This document shows positions 25,226 to 37,779 of a DNA stretch of 64,000 nt, one piece after another. The DNA comes from Meghimatium bilineatum (Eukaryota; Mollusca; Gastropoda; Stylommatophora; Philomycidae): the NCBI GenBank assembly GCA_034231615.1, contig CM067298.1, positions 61,472,387-61,536,386 of the forward strand. The letters are read 5' to 3'. The notes below the pieces were generated by a model. It ran no database searches. It was not told where the DNA came from and worked only from the letters and a program-made list of their open reading frames with translations. How positions within the stretch are numbered: the first letter of the stretch is position 1; each line of letters starts with the position of its first letter. Both the position numbers and the translations under genes were made by a program.

Positions 25226-26820
25226 CTGTAACTGAGGCACGGGAGTAGAGGGTGATAGGACTATTCTCAATAATGCAAAATTGGCACTTAGTTACTAAAT
25301 GAACATGCTTCACAAAGTTGAGCACGAGTCGTCCAGCGTTACTGGATCATTGTCACAATTTATGACCAGAAAGGTTACCTTTATAACCGACCCAGAACAC
25401 GTGGGTGTTGAGGGTAATTAGCGAGCCGCGACACTGGCTAGCATCGCTTGTGTAGTAGCATCGCTACGTCAATGGATCGATTTGAAATAGTTCATACCGT
25501 AACGGAACTCGTCGGCTCAGAGTATTTTCATACGTGTGAATAACAGTCGCTATCAAGACTGTTTGAGCTTGGTTTAAAGGTTGGAACAGTTCGTAATGAG
25601 CAACTTAATAGATATACGAAGATACTGATAAAACAGTAGCCAACTAGAACTGCCAGTCATTACCCCCTAATGGTCCAGGCCGGGATCAGAGCACCAATTG
25701 ACTTGTCAGACGTGTGCTGATGATAACTGACACTCATAACTTATAATTCAAAGAGAATGGTAATGAATTATTTATGTATGAATGACCTTTGATAAGGGTA
25801 GGGTTAAGTCCTCTTTTACCAGGATATGACATATTTTTTAGGTCTTAAAATTTGGTACGTCGAACTTTTGAAATATGCAAATATGTTTGGATGTTAACTT
25901 TTCGACATTTTTGTTAAATTTTCATTGTTAGTAACGAAGAATATAAAAAGGTCCAACTGAAACAATTCAAAATTATTTCAAGCGATATTTATAGTAGCCT
26001 ATATTTTAATATTAGATTTCTTGTATTCTTCATAAAATTGAAGATTTTATTTTGTTTCCATTAAATGGCTATTTAAGAGGTACCACATTCTAGTGATGCA
26101 GAATTTACTCGCCAATCGTGATTAAGATGGGAGATCCGATTAATGATGTCAAGTTTTTTATGAATTACTAAATAAAACATATTGGTGGAAAATATAAGAA
26201 TGAAAACAAATTTATCGAATTGTTGTCACATCAAACATTGGCAAAATATTCTGAAATTTCTAAAAATATGGACTTGATTCAGAATTGTTAAAAGTTGCTC
26301 AATACTTCTTTTCTATCTCCTGTCACAATGGAAATGTGGTATGACTTTTCAACGTTATGCTGGCTTAATTGACACAGAAAATTTTAAAAAGTTGTGGTAT
26401 CTGTCAGAAGATTCTTATTTATTTTATACAACTGTAGAGACATGTCTTGTCCACAATTTTATAGTTTCTGACAAAGTAATCAAGAACTGCTCAAACAAAT
26501 TCAATCTTAAGATATTTATAACAATAATGTCGCGCAATAATAGAAATAATGAGAGGGATTTTCTTTTCTCTAGATGTGCAGTTGATGGGGATATGTGGTT
26601 TTAATTTGACGAAAGTAAGAATATTAAGGCTTCAAATTTGCTTCCTACTTTTTAAAAAACTTATAACAAAATAATGTATTAGAAATATATGTATCCTTAA
26701 ATGAAATTTTTTTTTAATGTAGAGTTTGTTTAATATAAATATTACTTTTATATAAAAAATTACGCCCTCATTTTTCTGTCAAAAATGCAATGTGTGTCCT
26801 CTATTTACAATATGAAATTT
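25226..26820. other. No gene seen (25226-26820)
   Basis: AT-rich sequence. The 26341-26604 frame has no recognisable domain. Confidence 0.4.
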
Positions 26821-26824
26821 TGGT

Positions 26825-26990
26825 AGCGCTAGGTACCGAGGTTGTTGCCTAAATATGATAGCCCTGGGTAAGGGGGATGTTGCATAACATATGGTTGCTC
26901 TAGGTAAGGGGGCTGTTGCATAAAATATGGTAGCTCTAGGAAATGGGGCTGTTGCACAAAATATGGTAACCGTAGATAAAGGGGATGAGA
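26825..26990. repeat. 36-bp minisatellite, left array
   Basis: Units of the form TAGCYCTAGGTAAGGGGGCT followed by GTTGCATAAAATATGG, diverged. The same unit forms the array at 29005-29335. Confidence 0.8.
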
Positions 26991-27179
26991 CCTTGATTCT
27001 TGAGTAGAAACTGGCCTCCACAGCACGTGGGGTATTTCCATAAATGCTCCGCCCTCCGCTCCAGCAGCCATCCCAGTGTATGTAGACTCAGAGTCCCAGT
27101 CAGGTATTGACTGTGTTTGTTTGTTTGTTTTGCGTTCGCTCCATTGTAACCATCACGGATATCCGTGCGATTTCCGCCG

Positions 27180-27300
27180 GGAGCGTGATTACGTTGTGCA
27201 ACCGTTATGCGCCTTGTAGGCCTAGCACATCCCATTTCGGCATGCCTTAACAATTCGGGTGGGCTACCCTTAGCCTGTGACAGCCTCTATATCTGTCTCC
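27180..27300 (+). repeat. Dispersed repeat family C, copy 3
   Basis: GAGCGTGATTACGTTGTG, CCTAGCACATCCCATTTCGGC and GCCTGTGACAGCCT match the order in the 10690 copy. Confidence 0.4.
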
Positions 27301-27409
27301 AGGCACGCGTAGTGGCGAATCTTCGCCCAGACGATTTTTGCTCTCGTCTGACTCGCACGAGGTGTTCCACTGTCTATAAACTCGCCTCGTGTAATTGGAC
27401 GTGCTGTGC

Positions 27410-27810
27410 CTGTGCCCATTGGGTACTGAACAGTTTCTCATCCGTGAGCCTGGTTCCTTAAGGGGAAGAACTCAACAGAGGAGTTGGACCCTGGCTCTTT
27501 CGCCCTCTTAGCCGAGGTGTCATTAACAGACATCGTGTACCCCTTGTCCGAGTTCGAGTCTCACACCACGCGTTTGAGAGCAAGGCGTTCTAGAGCTGAG
27601 CGTCCTTGTCCCAATAGCGCGTGAGCCCATCAGGTACTGAACCCTTTCTCTCTTCAAGTGTATTTCCGGTGTAGGAAAACCTGACAGTAGAGTTGGGCCA
27701 GGGCTAAATCGTTGTCCCTTTTGTGCCTGAGCCCATCGGGTACGGATCCCTTTCTCTTCGCGAGCATATTTCCTGTTTAGGAAGGCTCGACATTAGAGTT
27801 GGATTAGGTC
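27410..27810. repeat. About 120-bp imperfect tandem repeat, 3 copies
   Basis: Three successive blocks each carry GAGCCCATCGGGTACTGA-like, CTTTCTCTTC-like, AGGAA-x-ACTCGACA-like and AGAGTTGGACC-like segments. Such tandem repeats are common in LINE untranslated regions; the function is unknown. Confidence 0.5.
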
Positions 27811-27899
27811 TTCTTGCTTTACCAGCCGCCAATGGATGGGTCTGGGTCTCTGTCTGTAAGAAACACAGGTAACTAGATGCTCGTCTCGAGCTGACGGAG

Positions 27900-28920
27900 C
27901 TTGTAGTTCAACTTTCCTAGAGACTTTTCACTTTCTATTTGCAGTTCGCGCTGCCCTCTAGCGCTGTTCTGCCCTTTCATTGTTTCATTGTACTCGGTAT
28001 GAAATCTATTTGTCTCGCCATGCATCTACCTTTACGTGCATTTTACATTGGCCGCCCTTCCAATGTTCGGACTGGACTGACTAGCTTCACTGTATGTCGA
28101 CAGTGTCGCTATATGTGGTGATGCTGGTGGTGTCGGAGATATTGTCTGTCTCTTTGCAGTCAAATCTCTTTCCATCTGCTACCTCCACATTCTCGGACAC
28201 GATCCCCAAATGATTTGGCCAGAATCAGCTCGAGCTGCTGTATTTCTGTTTCCAGGGTGCACCGCGTGGAGGTACATTTGGGATCTTGGTTATCTGCTAA
28301 CCCTGGGTCAGCCTAGAGCAATGCGTTCCCTTCGCACCCCATTGACTGTGTGATCTTCGGGACTTTCCAAAAAATTTACTTCTCCTTTCCTCACCTCTAG
28401 ATACTCACATTTCTAATATTCTCTGTATGTGTACGTTCTCAGCCTCATTGACATCAGCTTCATCCTGAAATGAATTTATTACCGCCTTCATTAAGTCTGC
28501 TTTATCTTTTTTTCAGCAATGTGCCGTCAATCGTCGCATTTGCCTGTCAATAAGTTGGCTCTCTATAGTTTCCTTTGACCCCAGCATGACCAGGGCAGTA
28601 TATCCATGTAATGCTTTGAACAATTGAGTTGTTCAATAAATCCCACCATTCTTTTCTCAGCATGAACTTTTCTATTTTGCCCAGCATGTTTTGAGAGTCT
28701 GTGAGTATTACCGAGTGTATTAATGTATCAGTTATCAACCAATTAAGTGCTGCTATAACTCCCTCTATATACATCCTCATGCTCGATGTGACAGTTGAAT
28801 ATGCTGAAGATTTCTCAATCAACTTCACGCCGTTTCTGTAGGGAACAAATCATCAACCGCTTTTATTTGTGTTTCTGTTAACGTAGCCATCTGTGTATAT
28901 AATTATGCCTCGTTGTTTCG
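27900..28920 (-). pseudogene. LINE RNase H domain and C-terminal tail relic
   Basis: On the minus strand an IIIYTDGYVN box (near 28905) is followed by a long open stretch at 28547-28828. It contains YIEGVIAALNWLI, ILTDSQNMLGKIEKFMLRKE and ITWIYCPGHAGVKGN. TDG, the second Asp in TDSQ and the PGHAGV His box mark RNase HI of a non-LTR element. The C-terminal part to 27900 is decayed. A sister copy lies at 36480-37100. Confidence 0.75.
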
Positions 28921-29004
28921 AGTGTAGCTGGGCGAGTTCATGCACTGTAACCTGGGCCCTGACACCCGTCCAATTTCGACACGCTTGTTCGGTTTCGGTT
29001 GAGG

Positions 29005-29335
29005 CCTAACACATGGTTGCCTTAGGTGAGGAGGATGTTGCCTAAAATATAGTAGCCCTAGGTATGGGAGTTGTTGCCTAAAATATTGTAACCCTAGATA
29101 TGGGAGTTGTTGACTAAAATATAGTAGCCCTAGGTAAAGGGGCTGTTGCCTAAAATATTGTAACCCTAGGTATGGGGGTTATTGCCTAAATTATGTTAGC
29201 TCTATTTAAGGGGGTTGTTGCCTAACATAAGGTAGTCCTAGGTAAAGGGGCTGTTGCCTAAAATATGGCAGCCCTAAGTAAGGAGGCTGTTGTCTAGAAT
29301 ATGGTAGTTCAAGGTAAAGTGGTTTTTGCCTAAAA
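29005..29335. repeat. 36-bp minisatellite, right array
   Basis: About nine units of TAGCCCTAGGTAAGGGGGCT with GTTGCCTAAAATATGG, continuing the array at 26825-26990 after about 2 kb of other sequence. Confidence 0.85.
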
Positions 29336-29339
29336 ATAG

Positions 29340-30125
29340 CAATTTACTGTTTTGACGGAATTTTGATGCTCAATATTTTTTATGGGGATGGGGAGGGGTG
29401 GGGGTTCCGGTTAAAGAATACGGACACAGTCCTATGATTAAGCATGTTTCTCATTCTGGCTAGGTGGCAAAGACATTCATGTCACATTTCTAAAGGCCTA
29501 GGCAGCAGGCTCTAAACCCACAGAACTTAGCAAGCAACTGCACACAGGACAGTTGACAAATCAGTGACAGCACGCTGAGCGTATTTATATTGGCTTGAAA
29601 ATGGTTACAGCCACAAAATGTTGTGCTGATGTCTACATCTTGAATATTATAGGCCACCAAATGTATTTTTCGAGCACAAAATGACATTCTTCACTTCACT
29701 AAAGAGAGGGCATGTTTCAATTCCCTCAACTCCTCTCTCTATATAGAGTCTTGTCTCAAACATCCAGCTCGCACTGTGATTTGTATCCGTTCTGTCACCA
29801 TAGTAAAATCAGCATTCTAGCTATGTGACCACGCCCTACCAAATTTGTATACATCATTATATAATCAAAATGGAGTCTCGTCAGCTGTTTTAAAGGGAGT
29901 GACTCACAACACAGTGGCTGCACTATAGTTATGGTACTGTTTATCAGGGTTGCCAGGTGGATGGAACTCTTTGGACTAATGTGAGATAGAAAATAGCCAA
30001 AAATAACACACTTTCTTAAGTAAATATAGAAACTAAAGCAAACACGATCATCCAGCATAAATTATTAGGATTTAAATTGAAAGCAATTTACTCTGAATTT
30101 TCTGATGTGAAGTAGATTTTGACGT
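29340..30125. other. No gene seen (29340-30125)
   Basis: Intergenic sequence without recognisable coding, RNA or repeat features. Confidence 0.4.
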
Positions 30126-32328
30126 CTTTATAATTGATGCATTACACACCATGTATTGCACACAACAACGAAACGGAGAGGTTTGAATTTTTTAATAACA
30201 TTTATGATATAATAAACAACACCACAGAAGAAAACCTATTCGTGTTAGGAGATTTCAACGCACAATTGGGGCCAGAAAGATATGGAAGAGAAGAATACAG
30301 TGAACCGTTCGGAGACAAAATAAACTAGACAAATGACAACGGCTACAAATTAATTGAAATGTACATTCAGCACAATCTATTTATAACTAACACATTGTTC
30401 AAGTACAGAGAATCCAAAGTTCACCCCTGGTACAAGTGGAACGATTTAAACTACAAAAGCCAAATAGACTATATATTAACAAGAAGAACCAACAGGAGGA
30501 AAATAACAGACGCAAGAACAATACCAAACATATGTGTAGACACCGATCATAAGACATTAATAGTAGTTGTAAAAACAAACAGAAAGAGAAAGAAGAAAGA
30601 CAACAACAAAGATAAAATCCCACACAAATTAGAGTACACTAACTTAAGGACGACATGCACGGGGTAAATACACACACAAATATCATAGAAAATGCGAAAA
30701 ACTATCAGTAGAAACTACAACAATAGAAGAAGAATGGAAATTATTTAAAGACGCTATCACACAAGAAGCAGAAAAATCGTGCAGATACATGAACAACGGT
30801 GAAAATAAACCGAAAATATCTGCATGGGAAATGAACAAATAAAAAAAGGGCACAAGAGAAAAGAAACAAATATAAGAAATGGGTCAAATGTAAAACTAAG
30901 TAGATTGCATAGAATACAGGACAGAAAAAACAAATGCAATGAAAATGATTAAAACTGCCAAAATCAACTCATGGAGAGAATATAGAGACATGCTCAACGC
31001 AGGGTATAAAAATGCACAAAATAGGTTCTACAAAAAAAATTACGAACACGAGAAACAAGGAAAATATATACGAACCAACAGAAATAATAAATGACAAAAA
31101 CGGTAATACACTAAAAGAACCGAAGGAAATAATGGAATGATGGCATTAATATTTCAAGGAACTACTCAACCTAAATGAAGGAGAAGACACAACAATAAAT
31201 ACTACAGCAACAAACCTAGACCCAAATATACTAATATCGGGAATAGAAAATGCAATAAACGAAACAACAATAAACAAAGCAGCAGGCTCTGATATACAAA
31301 CAGAACTTAACGCAGCAGCAGAGAGTGGGGGAAATGGTTACACAGACTTTGCAATGTAATTTGGAAGAAAAAAGAAACACCAGAAGAGTGGAGAAAAGCG
31401 ACAATCATTCCAATATGGAAGAATAAAGGCTGTAAGAGAGATGGCACACAATACAGAGGGATATCTTTACTATGCCACACAGGGACAATTTTAAACAAAA
31501 TATTAGAACAATGATTACTATCATACGTTAAACCACAAGTTAAAACACCCCCCCCCCCCCAAATGGGCTTCCACAAGTACAAGGACTATACGGATTCTAT
31601 CTTTACACTTAGACAACTAACAGAAAGCGCCACAGAAAACAACAAAGAATTATTCATCGCAATCACCGATCACGAAAATGCCTTCAACAGGGTAGACAGA
31701 CAGCAACTTTGGAAATATCCCTATCTTCATCGATAATAAACACCTTAAATAGGTAAAGGAGTTCTCTTACGAAGCATTGTATCAAGTGAAGGGAAAAACA
31801 GTAAAGAGATACAAAATAGATGCAACAAAACACACCAGATCCTAGGACAGATGACACGTAGTTTTAAAAACAAAAATTAAAAATTAGACACTACAGTTGC
31901 ATTATACAAGACTATTATTATCTCATCACTGAGCTACCAGTCTCAAACCTTGACAATGACAGCACAAGATAAAAAAAATAGTGACAGCAGAAATGACATG
32001 TCTACGAAGAATACTCGGAGTGTCCTTAAGATGGAATTAGAAACAATATCATCAGACATAGCCCAAACAATACCAGTATTAGAACACATCAAAAGATAAA
32101 AGATCAAGTTGTTTTCACACGCTTTCAGGCTACCAACAGACAGCATGCCACAGATGGCCATGACACATAGACATCACGGCTGTAAAACCAGAGGCAGACC
32201 ATGTAAAAAAAATGGACCACAGAAATCAAAGAAGCCACAGGAACAAGCTTACACAAAGCACACAAGAAGGCCATCTCCAGAGAACTATTCTATCCCTGAC
32301 GCCGAAAGCCAAACAATGGCCACATCGT

Positions 32329-32335
<7 letters not shown>
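30126..32335 (+). pseudogene. Decayed non-LTR retrotransposon with EEP endonuclease and RT remnants
   Basis: In order: an endonuclease core with LFVLGDFNAQLG (about 30230-30275); a block with KWNDLNYKSQIDYILTRR and DTDHKTLIVVV (about 30435-30575), the SDH-like end of the EEP fold; a Lys-rich linker; a fingers-like stretch with EWRKATIIPIW, GTQYRGISLLCHTG and KILEQ (31385-31515); a deleted or scrambled palm; and a thumb to C-terminal part with IISSLSYQSQTLTMT and RGRPCKKN. Many stops and frameshifts and a missing YxDD region make it dead. It ends in a (GATA)n tail. Confidence 0.8.
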
Positions 32336-32365
<30 letters not shown>

Positions 32366-32366
32366 C
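32326..32366. repeat. (ATAG)n tail of the 30.1-kb LINE
   Basis: About ten ATAG units follow immediately after the last LINE codons. This is consistent with a microsatellite-type 3' tail made during reverse transcription. Confidence 0.8.
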
Positions 32367-32369
32367 AAA

Positions 32370-33035
32370 TGAAGATTAAATATTACACATTACATTTTCT
32401 TTCGAATGTCATTTAGTTTTAGAAGTCTTCTCAAATGATAATAGTACTTCATTATATGAACAGAACATACATGATTAGTAGAGACAATATTAACCATTTA
32501 GTTGATATATACTTAATTAGACTTCCAAACACAAATTCAGCCATGTTTATGAAAACGCATACGTGAAAGAATTGCATATTAAAAAATGGGTGACAATGAA
32601 CGGGACACAATTTTTATTCACTCATCCACATGGTTGAAGATATAAATCGCTGGAGGAATCTGTGTGTTGATGCATTGAATGTGGTACCCATACGACACTA
32701 AGAGGATCAGGTTTTATAGACTATAGAAAGAACAATGGCAAGAAGCATAATAATTACTAAAACGTTATAGACAGTACAGTTAAAATGGCCAAATACAAGT
32801 TATTTGACCATTTGGTAATAGCCAATGTGGCAACCCTGCTTTTAATAGAATTTACATAATTCATTTTCCCGGTATAATAACTAGATTGTTGAAGATTGTA
32901 TGTTAAGGGAGGCATATTCCTCTTAACTGAATCACAGTGGCACACTATAACTATGGCCCAAAAACATCTACATGTGATGCGTGTATGAAAATTTCAAAAT
33001 AGCAGCCTAATCGTTGTCGAATTTCATGACCAAGT
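32370..33035. other. No gene seen (32370-33035)
   Basis: AT-rich sequence. The stretch at 32640-32700 is a short relic similar to the AEDRI-WRTLC LINE tail (family W). Confidence 0.35.
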
Positions 33036-33039
33036 GTCA

Positions 33040-33200
33040 ACATCATTAAGTACCGTCTCCGCAACGACGGTTGGCTGCAACAGACTTCAACATCCCCTGT
33101 CTCTTGTCTTGGTGTTGCACTCTGCTAGATTGTAACCTATCCATCTCTTGATTCTACTCTCCTACGTATACCTCTGTCTACCTCTTGCTACCAACTGTCA
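33040..33200 (-). pseudogene. LINE 3'-end relic, second copy of the 4.7-kb type
   Basis: AGTACCGTCTCCGCAACGA, GGTTGGCTGCAAC, CCTGTCTCTTGTCTTGGTG and the following bases match 4683-4830 closely. It has no catalytic part. Confidence 0.6.
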
Positions 33201-33204
33201 GTTC

Positions 33205-34140
33205 CCGTAAAGAAAGTCATTTTGTATTACGCCACTTCCAACTTCATAGCGAGTCCAAACCATCACAGTGTTGCTAGACTAGACATGGAAAATGCACTGA
33301 TAGTGCTTTCTCATTTCAGTAGGCTATCTTAGTAATTTTATAATATTAATAATAATAGCATTAATTGTAACAATAGTAATAGCCAAAACCGATACATTAT
33401 CTTCAACGTAATGTAAACAATAGTAATAGCCAAAACCGTATCTTCTATGAGGGTTTTAAAAAAAGTAAAAAATAGTAATTTATGCGTATTTGTAGGGATT
33501 TAGGTGACCTTATTCTTTCTTTAGGGGGAATAATTATATTTAAAGGTTGGGGTGGTGGATGCTAGAACGAGTAGAAAATAGTATAAATCATTAGCAGTAC
33601 ATATTGTAATCTTCCAAGCTCCTAAGTTTGAAGGGTAAGTGTTTAAACACACAAACATGATTTTGCACTGATATTCATTTTTAATACCAACTGCTTTCGT
33701 GACGTCATAAACTTGAACGATATTGTTATCTATTTAAAATATTGTGTTCAAACAAAAGAACAAGAAATAAAGCTTACTACGTGAGAAATGTGATGTCTAA
33801 GAAAAGCAGAAAACAGAACAAGAAGAGATCATGTGAGAAATGAAGAGATTACAAGAACTGTTGGAACAACACTGCTGCCAAATATATTGAAAAGAAGAGA
33901 AAAGAAGCAGCTTTATCTACCAAGTTAAACTACTCCGTAGACTTACAGACCTATCTGAGGGTGACAGCCCTTAAAGTCTAAACTAGAATAAATCCCTTGG
34001 TGTGAAAGGCATGGAATAATAATATACATTCAGACCCACGTGAAAGTAATACTATGCGAGGACGAAAAGAACAATGTGCAGCGAAGGACAGTCACCCACA
34101 TTTTCCTGGACGATTAATATCCACAAGACATATGGGTCAG
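33205..34140. other. No gene seen (33205-34140)
   Basis: Contains a short direct repeat (ACAATAGTAATAGCCAAAACC at 33370 and 33417) and a stretch at 33780-33900 related to 8565-8680 (AAAAGCAG, AACA-AAGAGATCA, GAGAAAT blocks), suggesting an unnamed dispersed repeat. Confidence 0.35.
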
Positions 34141-34149
34141 AGTATGCAC

Positions 34150-34418
34150 AGATGGGTCCACACAAAATGCAGTGAGAAATGGAGGTGCATGTGTATATAT
34201 AGAATATTCACACAAGCCTAGAGATACGATCAGAGCACCAACATGGAAATTCTATAATAATTATGATGCAGAAATCCACCCAAATAGGGTGGCAACTGAA
34301 AAACTGCTGAACTCCAACCCTGGCCCATTGCCCATGGTATTCATGACAGATGCAAGGTCAGTGCTTCAAGGTCTCCAGCCTGGAAAACTAACAAAATTAC
34401 AAAAACTACTTAATTAAC
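34150..34418 (+). pseudogene. LINE RNase H domain fragment
   Basis: Reads VCTDGSTQNAVRNGGACVYI, then EYSHKPRDTIRAPTWKF, NYDAEI, NSNPGPLPMVFMTDARSVLQ and KLTKLQKLLN before TAA. TDG, the E of DAEI and the D of MTDAR correspond to the first three acidic residues of RNase HI. It is the same family as 21598-22110 and is cut just before the WIPSH box. Confidence 0.8.
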
Positions 34419-34440
34419 GTTTAAAAAAACTACTTTTCAA

Positions 34441-34615
34441 GACGTAGCCATCAAACCGGCATTGTTTGGCTGTAGTGATTTTCTAGGCAACATGAATACG
34501 TTCGATAGTGTGCCATTGTTATCTGAACGGTCCGGATGTACAATTGCCTGTGGCGGGATACGAACCCGGTACCTTGCCCGTCAAAGACGCACTCTGTACC
34601 ACGCCGCCACAGTAC
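34441..34615 (-). mobile_element. tRNA-derived SINE, family N (well-preserved copy)
   Basis: On the minus strand CTGTGGCGGCGTGGTACAG (A box) and GGTTCGTATCC (B box) sit at tRNA spacing and the head closes with CGCCACAG. The body contains CCGGACCGTTCAGATAAC and GAAAATCACTACAGCC. A decayed copy is at 19160-19315. Confidence 0.8.
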
Positions 34616-34774
34616 GAACAAGATAACTACATACAAACTAAGCTGCAGATGATTTACGTAATTGTATTCGTATGTCTTCATATACACTCTACAACTCTCT
34701 ACATTTTAACTTCGTAGATAATTGTGTATCTGAATCCTTCTACTTCTGCGTTCGTTCTCAAACTCCTGCAGATT

Positions 34775-34960
34775 AGCAGGATGTAGTCCGGAGAACGGAA
34801 TGCGTTGTGTCATGGTTTACAGAATCGCTGCGATATCTGCACCTTTCGGCCTGACACATCCGACTTCAGCATGGCTTTGGGTCACTGACCCTATATGGGA
34901 TGGGACAGCAAACTCCATCCCATAACCTCCTTAGTCGCCTTTTACGACATGCGTGGATCG
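34775..34960 (+). repeat. Dispersed repeat family C, copy 4
   Basis: GGAGAACGGAATGCGTTGTG, GCTGCGATATCTGCACC and GGCCTGACACATCCGACTTC are the clearest version of the block seen at 10690, 13490 and 27180. Confidence 0.45.
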
Positions 34961-34964
34961 TAAA

Positions 34965-36475
34965 CAGTGTTGCTATTCTTTGCTCCCATTTTAGGCCCCG
35001 GTAACACACGGGCGACGAGATAATCCGAAAAGGCCTGTGAGAAATACTCCAGACATCAATTCTCGTCCTTATGTCGAGCTCACAATCTTATGTAGACAAT
35101 GTATATAGTTTACCACCACGCCAGGCAGATTCTCTAGAAACTTTTATGTTTTTGAAAACATAAAAGTATATAAATGAAAGAGGAAAAGAAAGCTACAAAA
35201 GATAGAAAGAAAATTGAAATAAAACAGAAATGATATTAAAATTTGCGTAAACTGAAGGATGATGAAGTCAATTTATATATTTGTGTAAAAATCTTGTTTT
35301 CTGTTTCAGTTCGATACAACCATTGCTACCACTGAATCTGGATTTGGCCGACTCAAATCAAACTAAGATCCCAACGACAAATCAACGTTGATTTTATTGC
35401 AGTAACTTCTTCATCTACCGCGCGACTTGACTACAAATTTGCTACATTAGCAAGACAACCATGGCACGGGAAACGGTAAGATGGGAGATGGGATGAATCT
35501 GAGTAAACGAGTGGCCTGCGGGTTCGTTTGCGGTTGGTTCCGTGAGTTATAACGAGCTGTTGGCCTTCATAGACCCCCGCGTTAATGTACGGGAGACCTT
35601 AATCAAAACAGGATCAGAGGAAGCATAAAGACATGTGCGTTGCATCGACGCTTCCGGGAGGAAGGAGACAGATTTGTGCTAATACTGAAGATCTTCTTCC
35701 GACATCCCTAATTCTGTTTTACTCACTCAATTTCCTTCGCATCACAATTCCAATTACAGTTAGGGTCTGGAACTTAATCAAATGGCAGGGCTAACGTCGC
35801 CACGCCTAATTCTATTAGTTTTTGTGAGGTGACTTGCGGGCAAGGCTGATGACGGTCCGCAGTGCTCATTGGGTAATCAAATGTTGGACATGCCTGCGGT
35901 AAGCGGCCGACCTAAAACAAGACTTGAATAAACAAGTATGGCACCATATTGCCTTTGGATACTCCTTTTAATTCTCTATCACGTTCGTCGTGTACAGTAT
36001 TTCTTGTTTGTGTAAGAAACTTGTCTTTCGTAATTGTTTATATTATTTTAGCGAAATTTCTGTCTGTAGTTATAATAAAACAGTAAACAGAAAAGATAGA
36101 AAACATATGTTCATGAAATGAACTGTTTGACATAACTACAAGTTGAGTTTGATCGAATTTTCTGGCATGTTCAATTGAATTGTGAAAGTAATTGTGAAAG
36201 TAATTGTGAAGAATGGAAGAATGGAATTGATAATTTAGCTCAAACAAATATAGTTAATAAGCGTTGTATAGAATAGTGATGTGAATAACACTGACGCGTG
36301 AAAAATAAAATCATGTACATGAAGGGTAATATAACATATAACATAAGTAAATATTTGATGACATAACAATATGATGGATAAGGAATTGTTATACGTATTA
36401 GCAATTTGGCTGTTAAATTATCAAGGAAATTGATATGTGTTTTAGTTTAGTTTTTTAAGTGTATGTTGACAAATT
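34965..36475. other. No gene seen (34965-36475)
   Basis: Intergenic sequence with no recognisable coding region. A short triplicated GTGAAAGTAATTGTGAA motif occurs at 36181-36210. Confidence 0.4.
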
Positions 36476-36479
36476 CTGG

Positions 36480-37105
36480 GCATATCCATAGGTGCTCCGT
36501 CCCTCTACGCACATGACGAAGAGTATACATGATGATGGTTCCCGTAGCTCGCTGGTTTCACACATACCTTGGACACCCCTCAGTCGTCGTGTTCTGCCAT
36601 GGAATAATTCCAAATTCTTTAAGTCGCATTATGACATCTTCTTCCAGTCTAGTGTCTTCATTTAGAAAATGTTCATGTAAGGATTTAAATATGCCATTCT
36701 TGTCCGTAACTAATTCTTATAGTATTGATGTTTCAAAACTGATATGTCGGCTCTTTAATTGTGTGAACACATTTAATTTTAGAATAAATTCACAGAACTC
36801 TCCGCAGATGAGAATATGCAATATGCAACTACATCCATTCATGTCGGAGTCATCCATTCTCAAACTATCCAAGCATGGATTGAGAATCTGTGACTATTAC
36901 AGCTCCCAATGTTTTTGTTCTGGAAGTCCATTTTAGTGCAGCCGTAACTGACGTAATTTCTATTCTCATACTGGAAGTTGTTGCTGTGTAAGCTCCATTC
37001 TACTCCTTTCAGTTCTACCACCATCTCTAGCTGTAAAGTATCACTCAAACATTTTACCAGAAATAATAGGTCAGTGTATATGTTTGTCACTAACCACAAG
37101 AGTTG
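36480..37105 (-). pseudogene. LINE RNase H relic, sister of the 28.5-kb copy
   Basis: The minus strand reads LGAVIVTDSQSMLG followed by LRHEWM, matching the ILTDSQNMLGKIEKFMLRKE segment at 28.5 kb. An upstream NIYTD box and a downstream RLKEFGIIPWQNTTTEGCP segment fit an RNase H to C-terminal tail. Frame breaks are present. Confidence 0.55.
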
Positions 37106-37146
37106 CAAGCAACTTGCTCTTCATATGTGCAGTGGGCTGCTTTCTT

Positions 37147-37612
37147 TTTCTTTCTTACATAAAAAGGAGACTTCAGCTTTCTTTCATACCCAGGAGACTT
37201 CATCTTTCTTTCTTTCCCAGAAGATTTCAGCTTTCTTTCATACCCTGAAGATTTCAGCTTTCTTTCTTACCCAGGAGATTTCAGCTTTCTTTCTTACCCA
37301 GAAGATTTCAGCTTTCTTTCTTACCCAGGAGATTTCAGCTTTCTTTCTTACCCAGAAGATTTTAGCTTTCTTTCATACCCAGGAGATTTCAGCTTTCTTT
37401 CTTACCCAGAAGATTTCAGCTTTCTTTCTTACCCAGAAGATTTCAGCTTTCTTTCTTACCCAGGAGATTTCAGCTTTCTTTCATATCCAGGAGATTTCAG
37501 CTTTCTTTCATATCCAGGAGATTTCAGCTTTCCTTCAAACCCAGGACACTTCATATTTCTTTCATACACAGGAGATTTCATCTTTCTTTCATACACAGGA
37601 GATTTCAGCTTT
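37147..37612. repeat. 27-bp minisatellite, about 17 copies
   Basis: The unit is TTCAGCTTTCTTTCTTACCC followed by AGGAGAT, with HTQ/LTQ-type variants. Because 27 is divisible by three, a plus-strand frame stays open through all copies (FFLTQEISA repeats). That frame has no ATG near its left end and no recognisable domain, so it is treated as a by-product. It ends about 170 bp left of the Polinton. Confidence 0.9.
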
Positions 37613-37773
37613 CGGCTTAGTGCAATGCCTATTTAAGAACCTTCTACTCGGAGGGGGTATAATTCAGTGTATATAAAAACACCATCTATCTCGGTGTTAT
37701 CACAGTTCAACTGCTGTATCTCAATCTTCATTTTCCCAGTGTACCATGTTATGCACCGCCTTTAAAGCGCCTG

Positions 37774-37779
37774 TATATA
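37774..37779. repeat. Target site duplication, left (TATATA)
   Basis: This hexamer is identical to 53455-53460. It is its own reverse complement, so it could also be read as 6 more bp of TIR. The AG start of the TIR and the 6-bp TSD usual for Polintons favour the TSD reading. Confidence 0.7.

Noticed and set aside
36978..37676. 232-codon plus-strand frame with FFLTQEISA repeats
   Set aside because: The 27-bp minisatellite is divisible by three, so it stays open by arithmetic. The frame starts at TTG and has no domain.
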